Shown here piece by piece: positions 1-7,360 of a stretch of 32,706 nucleotides of DNA. The notes under the pieces are model-generated. The model saw only the letters and a program-made list of their open reading frames with translations, had not been told where the DNA came from and ran no database searches. Both the position numbers and the translations under genes were made by a program. Each line of letters begins with the position of its first letter. Positions within the stretch are counted from its first letter, which is position 1. This stretch comes from an uncultured Lachnospiraceae bacterium. GTDB lineage: Bacteria > Bacillota > Clostridia > Lachnospirales > Lachnospiraceae. Location of the stretch: positions 1 through 32,706 of the forward strand of contig CAJTVK010000037.1 of assembly GCA_910579645.1 (NCBI GenBank). The letters run 5' to 3'.

Positions 1-5
1 AACGC

Positions 6-42
6 CGGTACTTAGGCACTGTACTTTAGTGCCTTAGTACCG
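6..42. repeat. Imperfect inverted repeat at left edge
   Basis: Bases 6-20 and 28-42 pair over 15 positions with one mismatch (T13/T35) around a 7-base loop. A second small hairpin (CTGCG/CGCAG) follows at 44-58. No clear T-tract follows, so this may be a terminator of a gene outside the window or a repetitive DNA element. The rest of 1-315 shows no convincing gene: it holds a C-rich stretch at about 120-220 and the promoter of the next gene. Confidence 0.5.
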
Positions 43-185
43 CTGCGTTTGCCGCAGAGCGCAAGCGTGTCTGAATGATATATATAGTTCCGGGAGCAGC
101 CGGCAAGCGGCAGAAAGCCATGCCCTCTCCGCCGGCAGCCGCCCCTCCCCGCCAAACCGCCATGCCCCCTTCCGGGCGTCCGCCT

Positions 186-218
186 CCCAATCCCCCTCCA
201 ATCCCCCCAATTTTTCCC
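186..218 (-). other. G-quadruplex-forming motif on minus strand
   Basis: On the plus strand there are four C-runs (186-188, 192-196, 203-208, 216-218) separated by 3, 6 and 7 bases. The minus strand therefore fits the G3+N1-7 pattern with four tracts. It lies just upstream of the promoter of the XpaC-like gene. Whether it folds or has any role is not visible from sequence. Confidence 0.45.
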
Positions 219-236
219 ACGTTTTGGGGATATTGC

Positions 237-266
237 TTGTAATGTGTGTCTTTGGTGTGATATTAT
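237..266 (+). promoter_or_regulatory. Candidate sigma-A promoter for the xpaC-like/telA pair
   Basis: TTGTAA (237-242) and TATTAT (261-266) are separated by 18 bases, about 50 bases before the start codon of the XpaC-like gene. It is a moderate match to the housekeeping consensus and no better candidate is seen nearby. Confidence 0.4.
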
Positions 267-315
267 GGTATAGGCACAGGGGACGGTAAAATGGTACGGA
301 GCAGGAAAGGATGCC

Positions 316-1587
316 GTGAAAATGGATGATAAAGATATTTCCGAATGGGGTCGGGAGATAGGGGAAAGAATCGATAAGTTTGTGAAATCAAAGGAAATAA
401 AGGAACTGCAGGAGAATATCAGGTTCACGGCGGAAGACACCGTGGCGGAGGTGCGCCGTTCCGTGCAGGAGGCGGCCGATTATGTGGCCAATTATGCGGG
501 AAATTTGGATTCGGCTTTCCGGGAGAAGAAAGACGCTTTCGGTGCGGCCGGCAGAAAAACGGAGCCGGCGGAAAAGAAATTCCAGGGGGAGGCCGTTGCA
601 TACCGGAAGGAGACTGCGCGGCAGCTGCCTGTGGTAAAAAACCCGAAAGGAAGGATTTCGGGTACTTTGATGGAAATATTCGGTACGTTCGGGGCAGTGG
701 CAGGGTGGACTTCCGCAGCCGCGGGATATTTCCTGACTTTTGTAAGCTTTGAAGTTTTGGGTATGGGAATCGGTATTGCTTCTTCCAGCTTTGCGGCAGT
801 GATTGCAGGGCTTTGCACGGGAGTAGCTGTGGTAGGGGGGAGATGGAGAAGGCGTGCCGGGCGTTTTAAGAAATATGTGAAGGCTATGGGAGAAAAGGAT
901 TTTTATTCGATAGAAGGCTTGGCAGAAAGGGTCGGCAAAAAGGAAAAGTTTGTCATTAAGGATTTGGGTAAGATGATCCGGCTGGGGTGGTTTCGGGAAG
1001 GTCATTTGGATGAGAAAGAGACTTGCTTTATGCTGACCAATGACTCTTATCAAATGTATCTGGACGCGCAGGAACAGCTGAAGCGGCAGAAAGAGGAGGA
1101 AGAGCGGCTGGCAGAGGAAGAGGAACGGTTGGCGCAGGATCCGGTCAGGATACAGCTGAAACTGGCAGTGGAAGAAGGGAATGAATGTATCCGCCGTATC
1201 CGGGAGGTAAACGATACGCTTGAGGGGGAAGAGATTTCCGGTAAATTATACCGATTGGAGAAAGTCTGCGGGCAGATTTTCGGGCATATCGGTGACAAGC
1301 CGGAAAAACTGCCGGATATCCGGAAGTTTATGAACTATTATTTGCCTACTACGTTAAAGTTGGTGGAGCGGTACAGGGAGTTTGCCGAACAGCCTGTGCA
1401 AGGGGAAAATATTGTGACGGCGAAAAGGGAGATAGAGGATATGCTGGACGATATCAACGGGGCTTTCGAAAAAATGTTTGATAAGCTTTTTGAAGAGGAT
1501 GCGTTGGATGTTTCTACGGATATTTCCGTGCTGTCCACAATGTTGGCACAGGAAGGGCTTTTGGAAGATGAACTGAAAGTGAAATAG
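316..1587 (+). CDS. XpaC-like membrane protein (5-bromo-4-chloroindolyl phosphate hydrolysis family)
   Basis: The 423-residue protein opens with a charged helical region (residues 1-110). Two glycine/alanine-rich hydrophobic stretches follow (about 116-145 and 148-175), ending in a basic WRRRAGRFKK stop-transfer, so it is probably a membrane protein. Residues about 195-242 (YSIEGLAERVG... KDLGKMIRLGWF) look like a winged-helix fold. Next comes an E/K/R-rich coiled coil (about 244-278) and a helical C-terminus. The arrangement and the TelA-family gene 85 bases downstream match the XpaC/TelA pairing known from Firmicutes. The family name reflects an old cloning phenotype and the biochemical role is unknown. 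A GTG start at 316 lies 5 bases after AGGAAAGG; ATG 322 is an alternative. Family call is fairly secure, function is not. Confidence 0.72.
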   Translation: MKMDDKDISEWGREIGERIDKFVKSKEIKELQENIRFTAEDTVAEVRRSVQEAADYVANYAGNLDSAFREKKDAFGAAGRKTEPAEKKFQGEAVAYRKETARQLPVVKNPKGRISGTLMEIFGTFGAVAGWTSAAAGYFLTFVSFEVLGMGIGIASSSFAAVIAGLCTGVAVVGGRWRRRAGRFKKYVKAMGEKDFYSIEGLAERVGKKEKFVIKDLGKMIRLGWFREGHLDEKETCFMLTNDSYQMYLDAQEQLKRQKEEEERLAEEEERLAQDPVRIQLKLAVEEGNECIRRIREVNDTLEGEEISGKLYRLEKVCGQIFGHIGDKPEKLPDIRKFMNYYLPTTLKLVERYREFAEQPVQGENIVTAKREIEDMLDDINGAFEKMFDKLFEEDALDVSTDISVLSTMLAQEGLLEDELKVK

Positions 1588-1672
1588 GAAAGAATCTAGC
1601 GGAATAAAGAAAAAGAATCCGTCGGAGTAAGGGATAGAATTTGTCAGAATAAGAGAAAGAAGGGCTGTAATT

Positions 1673-2845
1673 ATGGAAGAAAACAGAACAGAGATGCCTA
1701 CGCTTACTTTGAATCCGTTTGAGGAACTGAATAAGGAACCGCAGGCACCGGCAGTTCCTACGGCAGCGCAGGAAACAGCCGGCGCGGCGCAGGAGGCGGG
1801 CAGGCAGGAGACGGCATTGGATGAAAGCGCATTGTCGCCGGAAGAGAGGAAAATGGTGGAGGATTTTTCAAAACAGATTGATCTTAGGAATTCCACGGTC
1901 ATTCTTCAGTACGGCGCAGGTGCCCAGAAAAAGATTGCGGATTTTTCCGAAACTGCTTTGGCCAATGTGAGGACGAAGGATTTGGGGGAAATCGGGGAAC
2001 TTTTATCCGGAGTGGTATATGAACTGAAAAAATTTGATGAGGAAGAGGAGAAGGGGTTTCTTGGAATCTTCAAAAAGAGCAGCAATAAAATTGAGGCAAT
2101 GAAGAGCAAATACGACAAGGCGGAGGTCAATATCAATAAAATTTCCGGGGTGCTGGAAGCACATCAGATTCAGTTGCTGAAGGATGCGGCCATGCTGGAC
2201 AAAATGTATGATTTAAATAAGAATTATTACAAAGAATTGTCCATGTATATTTTGGCCGGAAAGAAAAAATTGGAAAAAGTGCGTGGAGAAGAACTTCCCG
2301 TGCTTATGGAGAAAGCGCGGCTGAGCAATTTGCCCGAGGATGCGCAGGCAGTAAATGATTTCGTATCTCTGTGTGACCGTTTTGAGAAGAAAATCCATGA
2401 TTTGGAACTGACCAGAATGGTATCTATCCAGATGGCTCCGCAGATTCGTCTGGTGCAGAGCAATGATACCATTATGTCCGAAAAAATACAATCTACGTTG
2501 GTGAATACAATACCGCTGTGGAAGAGTCAGATGGTGTTGGCGCTTGGGGTGAATCATTCCGCACAGGCTGCGCAGGCACAGCGGGAAGTGACGGATATGA
2601 CCAATGAACTGCTGAAGAAAAATGCGGCCATATTGAAAATGGCTACGGTGGAGACGGCGAAGGAAGCAGAGCGGAGCATTGTAGACATCGAGACACTGAA
2701 ACAGACTAACGAATCGCTGATTTCCACATTGGATGAAGTGGTGCGGATTCAGGCAGAGGGCAGACAGAAGCGACAGGAGGCGGAGGCGGAACTGCGCAGA
2801 ATTGAAGGGGAACTGAGGGAGAGGCTGCTGCAGATGCAGCGGTAA
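1673..2845 (+). CDS. TelA/KlaA-family toxic anion resistance protein
   Basis: The 390-residue, almost wholly helical soluble protein begins with a proline/alanine/glutamate-rich tail (residues 1-60). The core carries hallmarks of the TelA family: a KKIADFSE/TALANVRTKDLGEIGELLSGVVYELKKFD segment, then GFLGIFKKSSNKIEAMKSKYDKAEVNINKISGVLEAHQIQLLKDAAMLDKMY, and a late VNTIPLWKSQMVLALG motif. Length is usual for the family. TelA was named for tellurite resistance, but chromosomal copies in Firmicutes are more often linked to envelope stress and antimicrobial tolerance. It is cotranscribed, by position, with the XpaC-like gene upstream. The ATG at 1673 follows AAGG at 10 bases. Family confident; physiological role inferred only from relatives. 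Confidence 0.88.
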   Translation: MEENRTEMPTLTLNPFEELNKEPQAPAVPTAAQETAGAAQEAGRQETALDESALSPEERKMVEDFSKQIDLRNSTVILQYGAGAQKKIADFSETALANVRTKDLGEIGELLSGVVYELKKFDEEEEKGFLGIFKKSSNKIEAMKSKYDKAEVNINKISGVLEAHQIQLLKDAAMLDKMYDLNKNYYKELSMYILAGKKKLEKVRGEELPVLMEKARLSNLPEDAQAVNDFVSLCDRFEKKIHDLELTRMVSIQMAPQIRLVQSNDTIMSEKIQSTLVNTIPLWKSQMVLALGVNHSAQAAQAQREVTDMTNELLKKNAAILKMATVETAKEAERSIVDIETLKQTNESLISTLDEVVRIQAEGRQKRQEAEAELRRIEGELRERLLQMQR

Positions 2846-2877
2846 TGAGGGGCGAGCCGTATTTTTGCGAAACGAGC

Positions 2878-2904
2878 AATATGACGTGTAATCATATTTT
2901 TTTG
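2878..2904 (+). terminator. Weak candidate intrinsic terminator after telA-like gene
   Basis: AATATGA (2878-2884) and TCATATT (2892-2898) form a 7-bp A+T-rich stem with a 7-base loop, followed directly by a T-run. The stem is weak, so termination may be partial. Confidence 0.35.
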
Positions 2905-2924
2905 GAAAAAGTTTATTTTACCTA

Positions 2925-2953
2925 TTTCATTTTTCGGGAAAATGTTGCATAAT
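2925..2953 (+). promoter_or_regulatory. Candidate promoter of the BlaI-type repressor gene
   Basis: TTTCAT (2925-2930) and CATAAT (2948-2953) are spaced by 17 bases. The predicted transcription start falls in or just after the inverted repeat at 2957-2973, an arrangement expected for an autoregulated repressor gene. Confidence 0.4.
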
Positions 2954-2956
2954 AAC

Positions 2957-2973
2957 TGTTAGGGGGACTAACA
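2957..2973. promoter_or_regulatory. Candidate operator, TGTTAG-N5-CTAACA
   Basis: A perfect 6-bp inverted repeat with a 5-base spacer sits immediately downstream of the -10 element and 68 bases before the BlaI-family start codon. BlaI/MecI proteins bind dyad operators, usually built on TACA/TGTA. This dyad shares the general layout but not the exact core, so binding is an inference from position. Confidence 0.4.
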
Positions 2974-3040
2974 ACGTGGTATTGTTCCGCTGAAAGAAGG
3001 ACGGAAGTATTAATAATTAAGAAAGTGGGGATTTTAGGGT

Positions 3041-3469
3041 ATGGAAAGTAAAACAAAAGAGTATCAGGTGACAAGAAGGGAAAATGATATCCTATATGTT
3101 TTGTGGAGCGCAGGCAGGCCGCTGATGGCATCGGAGATAGCTAATGATGAATTGATGCTGACTACTGTGCATACCACCTTGAAGAGGATGCTGAAAAAGA
3201 ACTTGGTGGAGGTTGTGGACTTTGTTAAAAGCGGGAACGTATATGGCAGATGTTATCAGCCTACGGTAAGCCTGTCGGAATATGAAATGAGCAAGATGTC
3301 CAATGATTTTAAAAAAATCAAATCTAATGAGGTGACGGTAACCGACTTGGTGGCGGAATTGCTGAAAAACGAAGACAAGGAGACGGTAAAGCGGGAACTG
3401 GACGAATTGGAGCAGGTGATTAAAGAAATACGCAATGAGATTAAGGAAAAGCAGAAGAACAATTCTTAA
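3041..3469 (+). CDS. BlaI/MecI/CopY-family transcriptional repressor
   Basis: The 142-residue protein has the winged-helix N-terminus of the penicillinase-repressor family: LTRRENDILYVLW-like opening (residues 8-24), RPLMASEIANDELMLTTVHTTLKRMLKKNLVEV (recognition helix TTVHTTLKRML), then a wing and a charged helical C-terminus used for dimerisation in relatives. Family members repress beta-lactamase, PBP2a or copper genes and are usually paired with a BlaR1/MecR1 sensor protease. No such partner, beta-lactamase or copper transporter is within this window, so its target and inducer are unknown. The gene stands alone between its own promoter/operator and a strong terminator. The start ATG is preceded by GTGGGG and AGGG. 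Confidence 0.88.
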   Translation: MESKTKEYQVTRRENDILYVLWSAGRPLMASEIANDELMLTTVHTTLKRMLKKNLVEVVDFVKSGNVYGRCYQPTVSLSEYEMSKMSNDFKKIKSNEVTVTDLVAELLKNEDKETVKRELDELEQVIKEIRNEIKEKQKNNS

Positions 3470-3491
3470 AGCAGTATAGCATAGAGGGAAG

Positions 3492-3530
3492 AACCGGCAG
3501 GGGAGGCATGAGCAGCTCCTGCCGGTTTTT
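3492..3530 (+). terminator. Intrinsic terminator after BlaI-type gene
   Basis: AACCGGCAGG (3492-3501) pairs perfectly with CCTGCCGGTT (3518-3527), 10 bp, followed by a T-run. Classic rho-independent form. Confidence 0.85.
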
Positions 3531-3652
3531 ATGCGCGAGGGGAGCGTAATGCAGAGGTGCTCAATGCAGCGAGGCGTAAGGAAATCGGCTGTTTTGCTGC
3601 ACGTATTCCACGGGGCGGGCAGGGAATGCGGGTGTCTGGGGGAAATTTCCGG

Positions 3653-4714
3653 CTACTGTGATTTCGGCATGGTACTGTCTGCCTGAGTTACGTTTTCCAT
3701 ATATATTTCCAAGTCATAGAGAAACTGATGCCAGGCATCCTCATGTTCCACATAATATTTAGGGCAGTTTTTCCCGCCTTCGTCGTAGTGCCGCAGCACG
3801 TCTTCCGGGCGAAGTTCGTATTTGTGCAGCAGCCAGGCGGTCAGTTCAATTAAAGAACGGTAGGTTTCTTCCGTGAATACCCCGCTTTCATCCAGAAAAC
3901 AGCATTCTATGGAAATGGAGTCGTAATTACGTTCTTTTACCGCATAGGCAATTTCGGCTGTGGGGATGCATTGTACAATCACACCGTCGAATCCGATGAT
4001 AAAGTGTGCACTGGCTGACCGTTCGTGGGTTTCTGCCAGAGATTGGAAATAACTTTTGTTCTGTTCTGCCGTAGTTCCGGCATTTGCCGTGTAATGAACA
4101 AAAATGTTCTTTACTTCGGGAAGAACTTCGCCGGGGCGGGAGTATTCATTTATAGTGAGCAAGTCGACTGCCAGTTCCGGCCGTTCCAAGGGTGTGTTGT
4201 AAAAAGGCCCCCATTCCCGGATATCCTGCGGCATTGTCTGTTCTTCCACCAATACTTTTGCGGCAGGCTGTGTCTGTTCCTTCCGGCTGTTTTTCCCGTA
4301 GAGGTAATTTAAAGCGAGGGCTGTTCCCAAAAGGGCAGACGTAATCAGCATAAAAGCGGTGGCCAGAAAAAATCCCCTGATAATTTTGGCCTGCCTGCGC
4401 CGTTTCTTTTTGTTCATTTTGGCGGTGTCGGCTGCTTTCCGGCGGGGATGGGCCGGCTGCATAGTTTGGAATGTGTTTCTGCCGTCCGGTTCTTCGATTC
4501 TGTTATCAATGGTCATCCTGCGCCGCCGTTCCTGCGCCGATATCTGCCTACGGCGTTCTTCGGCTGCTCTTTGCAGCCATTCTTCTTCCTCCGGAAGCGG
4601 CTGTTCCTCATTTCGCCGGCGCGCGGCTGCCTGTGCCGGCCTTCCGGCTCTATGTATGTTTTCTGATTGTCTCTTTGTGCCGCTGCTTATGTCAATCCAT
4701 TCAAGTTCCTGCAT
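3653..4714 (-). CDS. Membrane-anchored N-acetylmuramoyl-L-alanine amidase (amidase_2/PGRP family)
   Basis: The preferred start ATG at 4714 follows GGGAGA at a spacing of about 10 and gives 353 residues. The reading frame is open further upstream (a GTG at 4846 and an ATG at 4732), but these lack a ribosome binding site. An Arg/Glu-rich cytoplasmic region is followed by one hydrophobic anchor (IIRGFFLATAFMLITSALLGTALALNYLY, about residues 110-140). The extracellular catalytic domain then carries the amidase_2 zinc-site pattern: HYTAN near its start, SIECCF, and LRHYDEGGKNCP supplying the later His and Cys. It should cut the amide bond between muramic acid and the stem peptide. It is convergent with the BlaI-type gene and divergent from spoVT; a sporulation role is possible but not shown. 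Confidence 0.85.
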   Translation of the reverse strand: MQELEWIDISSGTKRQSENIHRAGRPAQAAARRRNEEQPLPEEEEWLQRAAEERRRQISAQERRRRMTIDNRIEEPDGRNTFQTMQPAHPRRKAADTAKMNKKKRRRQAKIIRGFFLATAFMLITSALLGTALALNYLYGKNSRKEQTQPAAKVLVEEQTMPQDIREWGPFYNTPLERPELAVDLLTINEYSRPGEVLPEVKNIFVHYTANAGTTAEQNKSYFQSLAETHERSASAHFIIGFDGVIVQCIPTAEIAYAVKERNYDSISIECCFLDESGVFTEETYRSLIELTAWLLHKYELRPEDVLRHYDEGGKNCPKYYVEHEDAWHQFLYDLEIYMENVTQADSTMPKSQ

Positions 4715-4936
4715 GCTTGTTTTTTCTCCCATGTATATCGTGTAAATCGTTCGGGTATCGGGCGCGGCTTCCGGGTCTGCGGCAGCGCCGCTTTGCCTTG
4801 CCGACTCGCTGTATTTATTTCCGGGCAGCGGGCCAAGCAGCCGCACTTGTGCGGATATTTGGCGACTGCCGCGATGGTCAATATCCGCTGCCGGCAGCGG
4901 GGCGCCGACTTGTAAGCTGTCCTCATGGCAATTCCT

Positions 4937-4942
4937 ATTATA
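4937..4942 (-). promoter_or_regulatory. Candidate -10 box (TATAAT) for the minus-strand amidase
   Basis: The minus strand reads TATAAT here, with only a poor -35 match (GATTCC) 16 bases upstream. If used, it gives a leader of about 220 bases before the amidase start at 4714. The intergenic stretch 4715-5109 otherwise contains a G+C-rich part with no supported gene and, on the plus strand, the spoVT promoter. Confidence 0.3.
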
Positions 4943-5030
4943 TGATAGCGTAAAATAGGGAATCGTGAAGTATATTTATAAAATATTAAGATTTAATTTT
5001 TCATAAAAATTTATATTTCTGCGGAGTGAG

Positions 5031-5059
5031 GTATATAAATCCAATATTGCCACATACTA
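5031..5059 (+). promoter_or_regulatory. Sigma-G-type promoter of spoVT
   Basis: GTATA (5031-5035), a 17-base spacer, and CATACTA (5053-5059) fit the forespore sigma-G consensus (gHATR, then CATWHTA) at every defined position. In Bacillus subtilis spoVT is a sigma-G target, so position and gene identity support the reading. Confidence 0.65.
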
Positions 5060-5109
5060 GATGAAAAGACGATAAAATAAATCATGATGATGGAGGAAGG
5101 GTTGAAGTT

Positions 5110-5655
5110 ATGAAAGCAACAGGAATTGTGAGGAGAATCGACGACTTAGGTCGTATTGTCATACCGAAGGAAATCAGAAGGACGCTGCGCATCAGGGAAA
5201 GCGATCCGTTGGAAATATTTACCGACAGGGAAGGGGAAATTATTCTGAAGAAGTATTCCCCGATTGGTGAAATGAGTACTTTTGCAAGGCAGTATGCGGA
5301 GAGTTTGGCGCAGGTTTCGGGGCATACGGCGCTTATTACGGACAGAGATCAGTTCATTGCAGTGTCCGGGGGATATAAAAATATGATGGGAAAAGGGCTG
5401 AGCCATGAGCTGGAAGATAAAATCAATAACCGGGAAACTATTATGGCTTCTAAGGGGGAACGGAATTTCATTGCCATTTCCGACGGGAATGAAGAGGAAT
5501 ATGTGCATCAGGCCATCAGCCCCATTATCTGTGAGGGGGATGTGATAGGCTCCGTCATATTGGTGGAAAACGACGACAAGCTGAAAATGGGTGAGGTGGA
5601 ACAGAAGTTGGTTTTATCTGCGGCGGGATTCCTTGGCCGCCAGATGGAGCAGTAG
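5110..5655 (+). CDS. spoVT: Stage V sporulation protein T, SpoVT
   Basis: SpoVT is a tetrameric DNA-binding regulator active in the forespore that adjusts sigma-G-dependent transcription. The 181-residue product matches the family length (178 in B. subtilis). Residues 1-52 form an AbrB-type swapped-hairpin DNA-binding domain (MKATGIVRRIDDLGRIVIPKEIRRTLRI... DPLEIF). Residues about 56-180 form the GAF-like domain (GHTALITDRDQFIAVSGG ... VIGSVILVENDD). GGAGG lies 13 bases upstream of the ATG, with a second AAGG closer. The gene is monocistronic, between a sigma-G-like promoter and a strong terminator. Confidence 0.96.
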   Translation: MKATGIVRRIDDLGRIVIPKEIRRTLRIRESDPLEIFTDREGEIILKKYSPIGEMSTFARQYAESLAQVSGHTALITDRDQFIAVSGGYKNMMGKGLSHELEDKINNRETIMASKGERNFIAISDGNEEEYVHQAISPIICEGDVIGSVILVENDDKLKMGEVEQKLVLSAAGFLGRQMEQ

Positions 5656-5662
5656 CGAAAAT

Positions 5663-5712
5663 ATTCCCGCCGTCTGCACGAACCGGGGTGTGCAGACGGC
5701 GGGAATGGTTTT
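5663..5712. terminator. Bidirectional intrinsic terminator between spoVT and pncB
   Basis: A perfect 17-bp inverted repeat (5663-5679 with 5690-5706) has a 10-base loop. GGTTTTTC follows on the plus strand and ATTTTCGC on the minus strand. It can end both convergent transcripts. Confidence 0.9.
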
Positions 5713-7167
5713 TCAGACACGTCCCATCCGGTCCAGCAGGTCGATTTTAATGTCATATAGCTTTTTTGACAAATCCACATAAACCTTATGCGGGTTTATC
5801 AGCCGCCTTGTCTCGTCCCAGAGCGTGTTCAATTCTTTTTGGCAGTAAGCGCGGATATCCATTACTTTCGGGGACTCGTAACAGCATTTTCCGTTTCGGA
5901 AGACTGGAACCATGATTTCGCGCATTGTGTAGCTGCCGCCGGCAAGCTTTGTCTTTTTCCAAGGCTCCAGCGGGTCGAAGAGCAGAAGGGGTTCGTTTTC
6001 GTCAAACTGCTCGTCCACCAGGCAGATTAGGTCTGCCTTTACCTTGCCGGAATCTTTCTCATAAATCCGGTAAATGGTTTTGTTTCCGGGATTGGTTACT
6101 TTTTCCGTATTTTCGGAAAGCTTTATCTTGGGGATGAACCGGCCGTCCTTGTCCATAATTGCAGCCAGTTTGTATACGCCGCCGAAGGCGGGGCAGTCTT
6201 TGGAAGTAATCAGGTTGGTGCCCACTCCCCAGGAAGTGATGGCGGCTCCCTGTGCCTTTAAGCTGTCAATGAGGAACTCGTCCAAGTCATTGGAAGCGGA
6301 TATGACGGCATCGGGAAAGCCGGCCTCATCCAGCATCTTCCTTGCTTTTTTGGAAAGATAGGCCAAATCGCCGCTGTCCAGGCGAATGCCGTAATAGGTG
6401 AGCGGGATGCCCGCTTCGCGCATTTCGCGGAAGACCCGTATCGCATTGGGCACGCCGGACTTCAAGGTATCGTAGGTATCCGCCAGCAAAATGCAGGCAG
6501 AGGGATACATGTCCGCATAAGTTTTGAAGGCGGTGTATTCATCGGGGAAGCTCATGATCCAGCTGTGAGCGTGGGTGCCTTTTACGGGAACGTCGAAAAG
6601 CTGGCCGCACAATACGTTGGAGGTTCCGATGCAGCCGCCGATTACCGCCGCCCTTGCGCCGTAAGTGCCGGCATCCGGCCCCTGTGCGCGCCGCAGGCCG
6701 AATTCCATGATTCCGTCGCCGCGCGCCGCATAGCAGACCCGTGCCGCTTTTGTGGCAATCAGGCTCTGGTGGTTGATGATGTTCAGGATTGCCGTCTCCA
6801 CAAGCTGCGCCTGCATAATGGGGGCAATGACTTTAATCAGAGGTTCGCGGGGGAAAACAACGGTTCCTTCGGGGATGGCATAGATGTCGCCGGTGAATGT
6901 AAAATCTTTTAAGTAGTCAAGGAAATCCTGCCGGAAAATGCCAAGGCTTGACAGATAGTCAATATCTTCTTTGGAAAAGTGAAGCTCTTTAATATATTGG
7001 ATGACCTGTTCCAGCCCGGCAGCAATGGCATAGCCGCCGTCGCCCGGGTTATTGCGGTAAAAAGCGTCGAAAATAACGGTTTCGTTCCGATCTTTGTGTT
7101 TGAAGTAGCCCTGCATCATGGTCAGTTCATATAAGTCTGTGAGCAGGGTAAGGTTTTGTCTGTCCAT
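5713..7167 (-). CDS. pncB: Nicotinate phosphoribosyltransferase
   Basis: This enzyme joins nicotinate and PRPP to form nicotinate mononucleotide in the Preiss-Handler NAD salvage route, using ATP. The 484-residue protein carries family landmarks throughout: LLTDLYELTMMQGY at the N-terminus, FDAFYRNNPGDGGYAIAAGL, MEFGLRRAQGPDAG, GTHAHSWIMSF, LADTYDTLKSGVPNA, and YYGIRLDSGDLAYLSKKAR followed by SNDLDEFLI. The conserved GTHAHS region holds the histidine that is phosphorylated in characterised enzymes. The ATG at 7167 follows GGAGTG at 6 bases. It is transcribed alone, convergent with spoVT. Length and motifs are normal with nothing missing. Confidence 0.96.
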   Translation of the reverse strand: MDRQNLTLLTDLYELTMMQGYFKHKDRNETVIFDAFYRNNPGDGGYAIAAGLEQVIQYIKELHFSKEDIDYLSSLGIFRQDFLDYLKDFTFTGDIYAIPEGTVVFPREPLIKVIAPIMQAQLVETAILNIINHQSLIATKAARVCYAARGDGIMEFGLRRAQGPDAGTYGARAAVIGGCIGTSNVLCGQLFDVPVKGTHAHSWIMSFPDEYTAFKTYADMYPSACILLADTYDTLKSGVPNAIRVFREMREAGIPLTYYGIRLDSGDLAYLSKKARKMLDEAGFPDAVISASNDLDEFLIDSLKAQGAAITSWGVGTNLITSKDCPAFGGVYKLAAIMDKDGRFIPKIKLSENTEKVTNPGNKTIYRIYEKDSGKVKADLICLVDEQFDENEPLLLFDPLEPWKKTKLAGGSYTMREIMVPVFRNGKCCYESPKVMDIRAYCQKELNTLWDETRRLINPHKVYVDLSKKLYDIKIDLLDRMGRV

Positions 7168-7280
7168 TTGTCACTCCATTCTGCCGCCAAGCGGCCTGCT
7201 TATCCGTATCTCCTTTATCATAAGTGAAAGTTGTACAGAAATCAATGAGTTTTTTCAGTGAAATTATTTAAAAATTTATG

Positions 7281-7309
7281 TGTTCAAATCGGAAAAACTA
7301 CTGTATAAT
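7281..7309 (+). promoter_or_regulatory. Candidate sigma-A promoter for the secreted protein
   Basis: TGTTCA (7281-7286), a 17-base spacer and a perfect TATAAT (7304-7309) lie about 50 bases before the start codon at 7361. Confidence 0.5.
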
Positions 7310-7360
7310 TAGTATATCATTGAAGATGGGGTAGTTTTTCAAAAAACGGAGGTGGTAAAT

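Noticed and set aside
4687..4926. A 79-codon minus-strand reading frame upstream of and overlapping the amidase start, beginning ATG after AGGAAT
   Set aside because: Composition is Arg/Cys/Pro-rich like out-of-frame translation of G+C-rich DNA, with no recognisable fold; more likely a leader than a gene.
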